A DNA stretch of 64,000 nucleotides from Theileria orientalis strain Shintoku. Taxonomy: Eukaryota; Apicomplexa; Aconoidasida; Piroplasmida; Theileriidae. The notes below the pieces were generated by a model that made no database searches, was not told the origin of the DNA, and saw only the letters and a list, made by a program, of their open reading frames with translations. The stretch is taken from positions 860,001-924,000 of the forward strand of contig NC_025262.1 of the NCBI RefSeq assembly GCF_000740895.1, in the 5' to 3' direction. A program made the translations under genes and the position numbers. Shown here piece after piece: positions 59,352-64,000 of this stretch (position 1 is the first letter of the stretch; each line of letters starts with the position of its first letter).

Positions 59352-61891
59352 TCATTCAGCGACTTCTGCTGCAGTTGTTTCACTCTTGTTTTCAGCCTCC
59401 TCAGTCGCCTTCTCCTTGGTGAACCTGGCTTTAAAGCTCGCTTGAAAGAATATGTTAGGGTGCGTGCCAACGCCGTCAGCTAAATTAGTTGTTTATTGGT
59501 GCATTGGCTACTAATGACTAGTTTTTCTTACCACAGCCGTTAGGCGTCGTCTGATTAAAATACTCTACGCATGCTAGTTGATACTGGTGTGTGTTTTTTA
59601 TGTCGATGATTGGGTCCATTTGATTTGCTACGTTTAACATTAGTTTATTTGTGTGCTGATCATTAACTGCAGTTTTATCATAACAGGTATCCGTAGAGCA
59701 CTATGCTTACGTTGTAGTCCAAATTCCTTTAACAAAGTATACAAGTTCTTGGCATCCAACTCTTTAAACGGGCATCCATGTACACTGCCAGCCACATTTC
59801 CCTAAATTATAGTGATGAATATAATGAATTATGCGTTTTGGGGTTATTGTTTACACACTAACACGCACGCATATATACTATTGATATACTTCTGGTAATT
59901 CTGGGATAATGAGCCATACAGTAACACCGTATTGCATAACTACTTACTGGGAGAGTATTTATTATCTTCGAGCAACTGTAAGGTGGGTAATTGGCTCTTC
60001 GACCCTCTTTGCCGTACATATGTCGTATGTTATAGGCGTGCCTGGACGTTTATTAGTGTTGTAAGCATGTGTGTGGTAAATGAGTGTGTTGTAAACTTGT
60101 AAGCATGTTGTAAATGTGTGTGTTACTGCGTGTATGCTCACTCCTTTTCAAAGTTATTCGAGTCGTGCCATAGTGTTCTATTCAAATTCGTCGACTCCTC
60201 CAGAGTCATACCAGCACCCTGTAAATGAGTAAATGCAGCGACTTAGTTGTATTACCCGTTACAATATAGGCATCGTATCTGGTGATATTTAACATCCCAT
60301 AGCCGTACCAACAGAGTATATCTATCAAACTTCAGCGCTTACTTTGAAAAATAGCCATAGCTGCTGTCTTCCCCAGTGCTTCAGATGATGTGTTCTTCTG
60401 CGCATTGGTGTTAGTCGTGGCTAAGATTTGGTAACTCGTGGACTTACAGGTAGTTTGAAAAGAGTCTCCTCATACACGGCGGGAATGTGAGTTTATAAAT
60501 CTATACTTGATGAGTCAAGACCTTTCTCACCTGATTAATGTTCGATAGTGACAACCTATTTTCGTCGCTGTAGTTGAATTTAGAGTAGTCGTTGCCCAAA
60601 TATGCCCCTGGCAACAACTTCAAGAACCCTGACAACCTTTCGTCGCTAAACACGTTCGACTCCAGTAGCGATTGATTCTCACTTAAGAAGCGAATCGACT
60701 GTTGCAACGACACTCTATTAATTGGTGTTATCATTATTAGTGTTAGTGTTATTATGTTAACATGTGCTATCATGTTCGTGTTATTATTGATATTGTCATA
60801 TTATTAGCGTTACTTTTATATCATAAATAGGTTATAAAACTGTTAGTAACGATAGTAAAAGTGGCGTACTTGAATAGTGACGATATCACTGAAAACAAGC
60901 TACTCGGGGGAACATATGCCATCGAATCTGCGTAAATTCATTTGTTTCAGGATCCAGTGGTTACCTTTTAGCGATACTAGTCTCATCCTCACCAGCTGAG
61001 AGGCATCTGGATAAAATGGCACCTATTGATTTTGATTGTATTCTGATACTTACGAGGTACACCTTGTCGATCGTATTGAAATCTGTTCTGAACTTAACCA
61101 TGTCGTTGAACTCCGTGGCTTCCTTCGACGTGTAGTTTCCAGTCAAGTTAGGGTTTTTTATCTGTTTTTTTGTAAATTTTGTAAAACTCACCGTGTCGTA
61201 CTTCACCCCCTGGTTTGCCAGGAACGTCTCCAGCTTGTCGACTCCGTCCACCTCCTGTATTTTCACGCTCCTCAGCCTCTCAAGCCTTATATCGAACAGT
61301 TTACATTCGTTTTTTATAAACCATTCGCTCCTTTCTCTATCTCTGCAGAATCTACGAACGTGATATTTGTCCATATATTCGCCAGTTCCATATTTTAAAT
61401 ACCGCCTAGTGTTAACTAGTGTGCTTACGCCAGTCTGAGAATGAAGTGCGATACCACGTCCGTTTGTGCCACTGTCACGTGTTCGTACAGATCTTCCTTG
61501 CTGTATAGCACGACTGGCATCATGAACCCGTACTCCAGCATCTTATCTTCGATTTCATTCAACCTCTCGGCTGAGTGATGTGTAAGCTCAACTAACTCAC
61601 TTGTTTTCTGATCATATTTAAGCGGCTCGAACTCCTTCGTCTTGTGTGACTTGATTTTAATCTCACTTCTCGAGTCGATGAATTGCAAAACTGTATAAAC
61701 GTTATTCATGTGTAAATATTTGATTTTTGCTTACGAGCGAGTCGTTTTGCTGCGATTTCCTGTATGCTTCGCAGGTCAATTTCTCCATAAAAGGGCGCAT
61801 CGTTATAGAACGACATAACGTGCTTGAATCCCTTGTAGAAACAGTTGTGGTATATTTGATTATCCTCGGAACTGTCCTGCAAGATACCCAT
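59352..61891 (-). CDS. PRIM2: DNA primase large subunit PRI2
   Basis: Thirteen exons: 61735-61891, 61429-61690, 61054-61405, 60965-60995, 60870-60927, 60531-60714, 60448-60500, 60343-60397, 60142-60218, 59948-60041, 59711-59801, 59532-59627, 59352-59479 (545 residues; a 30-nt in-frame intron at 61163-61192 may shorten exon 3). PRI2 is the Fe-S subunit of primase-pol alpha. The four cluster cysteines are visible: [24 protein letters not shown] and QLACVEYF. Also seen are [33 protein letters not shown] and [16 protein letters not shown]-terminal tail after [13 protein letters not shown] is Lys/Glu-rich. ATG 61889-61891 chosen because an in-frame stop precedes it. Confidence 0.92.
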
Positions 61892-62084
61892 TCTCACGTG
61901 CTACTCAAACAACTAGATTATCCACCAATTGTTGACATAAAACGGTGGAATCACATAACAAATAATTAAAAATGTGTATATGTGTTAAAATGTGCTGGTG
62001 TTATATATTAATTCTGAAACTGGAGTATATGTGGTAAATGTGTAACGTCACAGCCTCCAAGTATCTAATTTGTACATTTATACC

Positions 62085-63212
62085 ATGAAAGCTGAGGATG
62101 AAGCTCCTATTGGAAGTCTGTCGTCGCCTTCCAAGTTTAAAAAGGCAATCCCGAATACTCAGCAGGATTCCAAGCTGAAGAAGAATGGTATGTGAAGAAT
62201 TGCCCTGTTATCTCACCAATTGGCTTTAGGTGTGGACGATGAGCATACGCCTAGATTCTCCTATAAGTTTAAGGATAAAAACATTAAACTGTCTTCGGAT
62301 AGATTGACAGCCACTGGCCATAAGGTAACCGTGGTTGCTGACGTAAATATTTAGGGCTGGACTTCCGTATTCAGTACACATTGTGCTTCTAGTGGAAAAT
62401 GGTGATCTACTTACTAAAATAAATACAACGCAGGTACTATGAAGTTAAAATGAACTCTGACTATAAAAACTTAAAATTTGTGGGCCACGACGCGTCGATA
62501 AAACAGACGATCAAGGGCCACGCGAGGTAAGACTTCCCGGATAGACGCTTAACTCAAACTTTGCCTCTGAATGATTCTTTTAGGGTCGGATACGCCTGCA
62601 GGTACCAGAGGTACGACATGCCAGTCGGGGTCAACACGTACGGATTCTCAGTCTCAGACGTGGACGGCAAAGCGTTCTACGAGCGAGTGAAGTACCCCTA
62701 CGCGGTTCCATTCGGTACGGTGTCCTCTTTAAACTGAAGCTTAGGCACTGGAGACGTGATCGGCTGTTACATTAGCCTGGAGAAGCCGACGACGGACTTC
62801 AACGACCCGAGGGACGACCTGAAGCTGTACGAATTTCTCAGAGGTACTGCGCACGTTGATATGCCCGTTCAGACGGAATGCTGTGTGACCCTTCGAACAT
62901 TCCTCCATCAAACAGCAACCCGAATTCATACTCACAATTTTCAATAAATGGCCAAATGTAAGTGGCTCGCACGCTGTGTTCACACTATCCGAGCTCAACG
63001 AAGCTAACTGCGATCTTAGGTACCCACGGCTGGACTTTAAAATTTACGACGGACACTACCACCCGGCAGTCTCATTGTACATGGGAGCGTGCGTGACCAT
63101 CAATCTAGGTATGCTGCCAGGTAAACACCCCTTCGTAGGACCTGACTTTCAGTACAAGCCTCCCGAAGACTTCTTGCCGTGCTGTCTCATGGACAGACCA
63201 CTAATCACTTAA
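62085..63212 (+). CDS. ASH2L-type SPRY domain protein
   Basis: Nine exons: 62085-62187, 62230-62324, 62355-62401, 62434-62526, 62584-62714, 62745-62843, 62873-62957, 63020-63108, 63139-63212 (271 residues). ASH2L/Bre2 stimulate MLL/SET1 H3K4 methyltransferase. Seen: RLTATGHKGWTSV, SGKWYYEVKM, ARVGYACRYQRYDMPVGVN, TYGFSVSD, GDVIGCYISL and YHPAVSLYMGACVTINLG followed by FQYKPPEDF, matching the ASH2L SPRY. The last intron is 30 nt (63109-63138), stop-free and in frame; splicing it restores INLGPDFQYKPP. The winged-helix/PHD N-terminus of animal ASH2L is absent, so this is a SPRY-only Bre2-like form. Confidence 0.85.
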
Positions 63213-63244
63213 CGTACTATATAAGCTGTTGTGCAGTAGATTAG

Positions 63245-64000
63245 CTACTTAAATGTCAGTTCGCGGTGGAAGTTTGTGAAGGAGCTGATGAACCTGTAAG
63301 CGGGCTCAAACACCGAGTAGTGAATGAGAATGTAAACCAGCCTGTTGAAAGTCAGCTCCGGCCACAGCTCCCTTACGAAGTAAAAGCTCGTAAACTCGGA
63401 ACACTGAATACGGTGCGTTTGTTTAACTCCCTACCTGGTAAATTAAAAAATCGGACAGCCTCGACTCTCCCGACGTTCTGATCAGGATGTTCGGGGGTTG
63501 GCAGTCCCCAGCAGACAAGTGTTTGTAGAACTCGCGTGGGCTAAAAGGCACTGTCAGGGTGGTCTAAACAACCTTGTTGAGCTTGTTTTTTTCAACGCGT
63601 TCGCGATTTCATTCCTGGCTCCGTATGAGGCACAAATATTCAGAGTTATCCTGAAATGGCATATTGGAGATAAACGCCCTTATGTTAAAATGAGTATTTA
63701 CGATTAGACGGCTGTGTGTATGCATATTACCCTAGTGACTCCGGAGTGTGTGCTGTACTTACTTGTTAAATTCCGATGTGTCTTCCGAGATCTTATTCAG
63801 AATGTTCCTTATATCTTTGCCCAGAAAACTGAAGTCTCCGCAGAATCTGACTCGGCACCTAACCCTTTTTGTGAACCCACTAAACCGTTGCCAATAAGAT
63901 AGTGATTAAGTGTGTGAATGTGTCCATAGTAGTTTAACTAGCCAATTACTCTAGTTGCGAGCCTTCTCCAGACATTTCCACGATCATGTTAAGTAGCTCA
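63245..64000 (-). CDS. cis-Prenyltransferase (dehydrodolichyl diphosphate synthase), partial
   Basis: The gene runs off the right edge; only the C-terminal half is seen. Exons include 63245-63403 (CSEFTSFYFVRELWPELTF... end), one ending at 63435, an upstream block with ITLNICASYGARNEIAN, and a block CRVRFCGDFSFLGKDI. UppS/DHDDS landmarks: RVRFCGD, LNICASYGARNEI, the substrate-binding LIRTSGESRLSDFLIYQ and FVRELWPELTF. The enzyme elongates FPP to polyprenyl-PP for dolichol and N-glycosylation. A 32-nt intron between GARNEIANALKKTSS and SPREFY was inferred. The N-terminal P-loop-like DGNRR motif is outside the window. Confidence 0.85.

Overview
The window is nuclear DNA from an apicomplexan parasite of the piroplasm group, most likely a Theileria (moderate GC in exons, AT-rich spacers, many 24-200 nt introns with GTA/AG ends, and apicomplexan traits such as an AP2-like regulator and a membrane-anchored NBP35). 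The species call is inference; the eukaryotic, intron-rich, gene-dense character is read directly. There is no sign of viral, plasmid, insertion-sequence or CRISPR content, and I found no rRNA or tRNA gene. Exon joins given below were built by hand from GT/AG sites, reading phase and family homology, so single junctions may be off by a few bases.

Left part (1-16240): a left-truncated two-FHA protein, a HAD-like protein, then on the minus strand a three-TM orphan, a small protein two bases upstream of it, and ADAT3. Plus-strand genes follow: an orphan multi-pass membrane protein, Cactin (splicing), a NASP-type histone chaperone and the TFIIIB subunit BDP1. A convergent spacer at 16241-16968 holds hairpins and a 52-bp tandem repeat.

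Middle (16969-40265): a very large TMCO4/DUF726 alpha/beta-hydrolase assembled from four exons, an orphan, a UBE2D-type E2, NAP1, proteasome beta-7/PSMB4, PCNA, TMCO1, RUVBL2, a mitochondrial orphan, an 11-TM-like membrane protein, a CHCH protein, a Vps51-like tethering factor and an AP2-like regulator.

Right part (40266-64000): an AT-rich 1.7-kb spacer, a small secreted orphan, SF3B2, TTC1, the DEAD helicase DDX56/Dbp9, RFC2-type clamp loader subunit, the mitochondrial S-adenosylmethionine carrier, an RbfA-domain protein, IMP3, RPS28, a MORN-repeat protein with an acylation-type N-terminus, NBP35, the primase large subunit PRI2, an ASH2-type SPRY protein and a right-truncated cis-prenyltransferase.

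Most genes are housekeeping (replication: PCNA, RFC2, PRI2; chromatin: NASP, NAP1, RUVBL2, ASH2; RNA: Cactin, SF3B2, DDX56, IMP3, ADAT3, BDP1) and are not functionally clustered. The points most worth a second look are an NBP35 that lacks the C-terminal CPXC motif, the giant DUF726 protein, stop-free 30-nt in-frame introns that fool ORF finding, a two-base gap between two minus-strand genes, and repeat/hairpin arrays in spacers.
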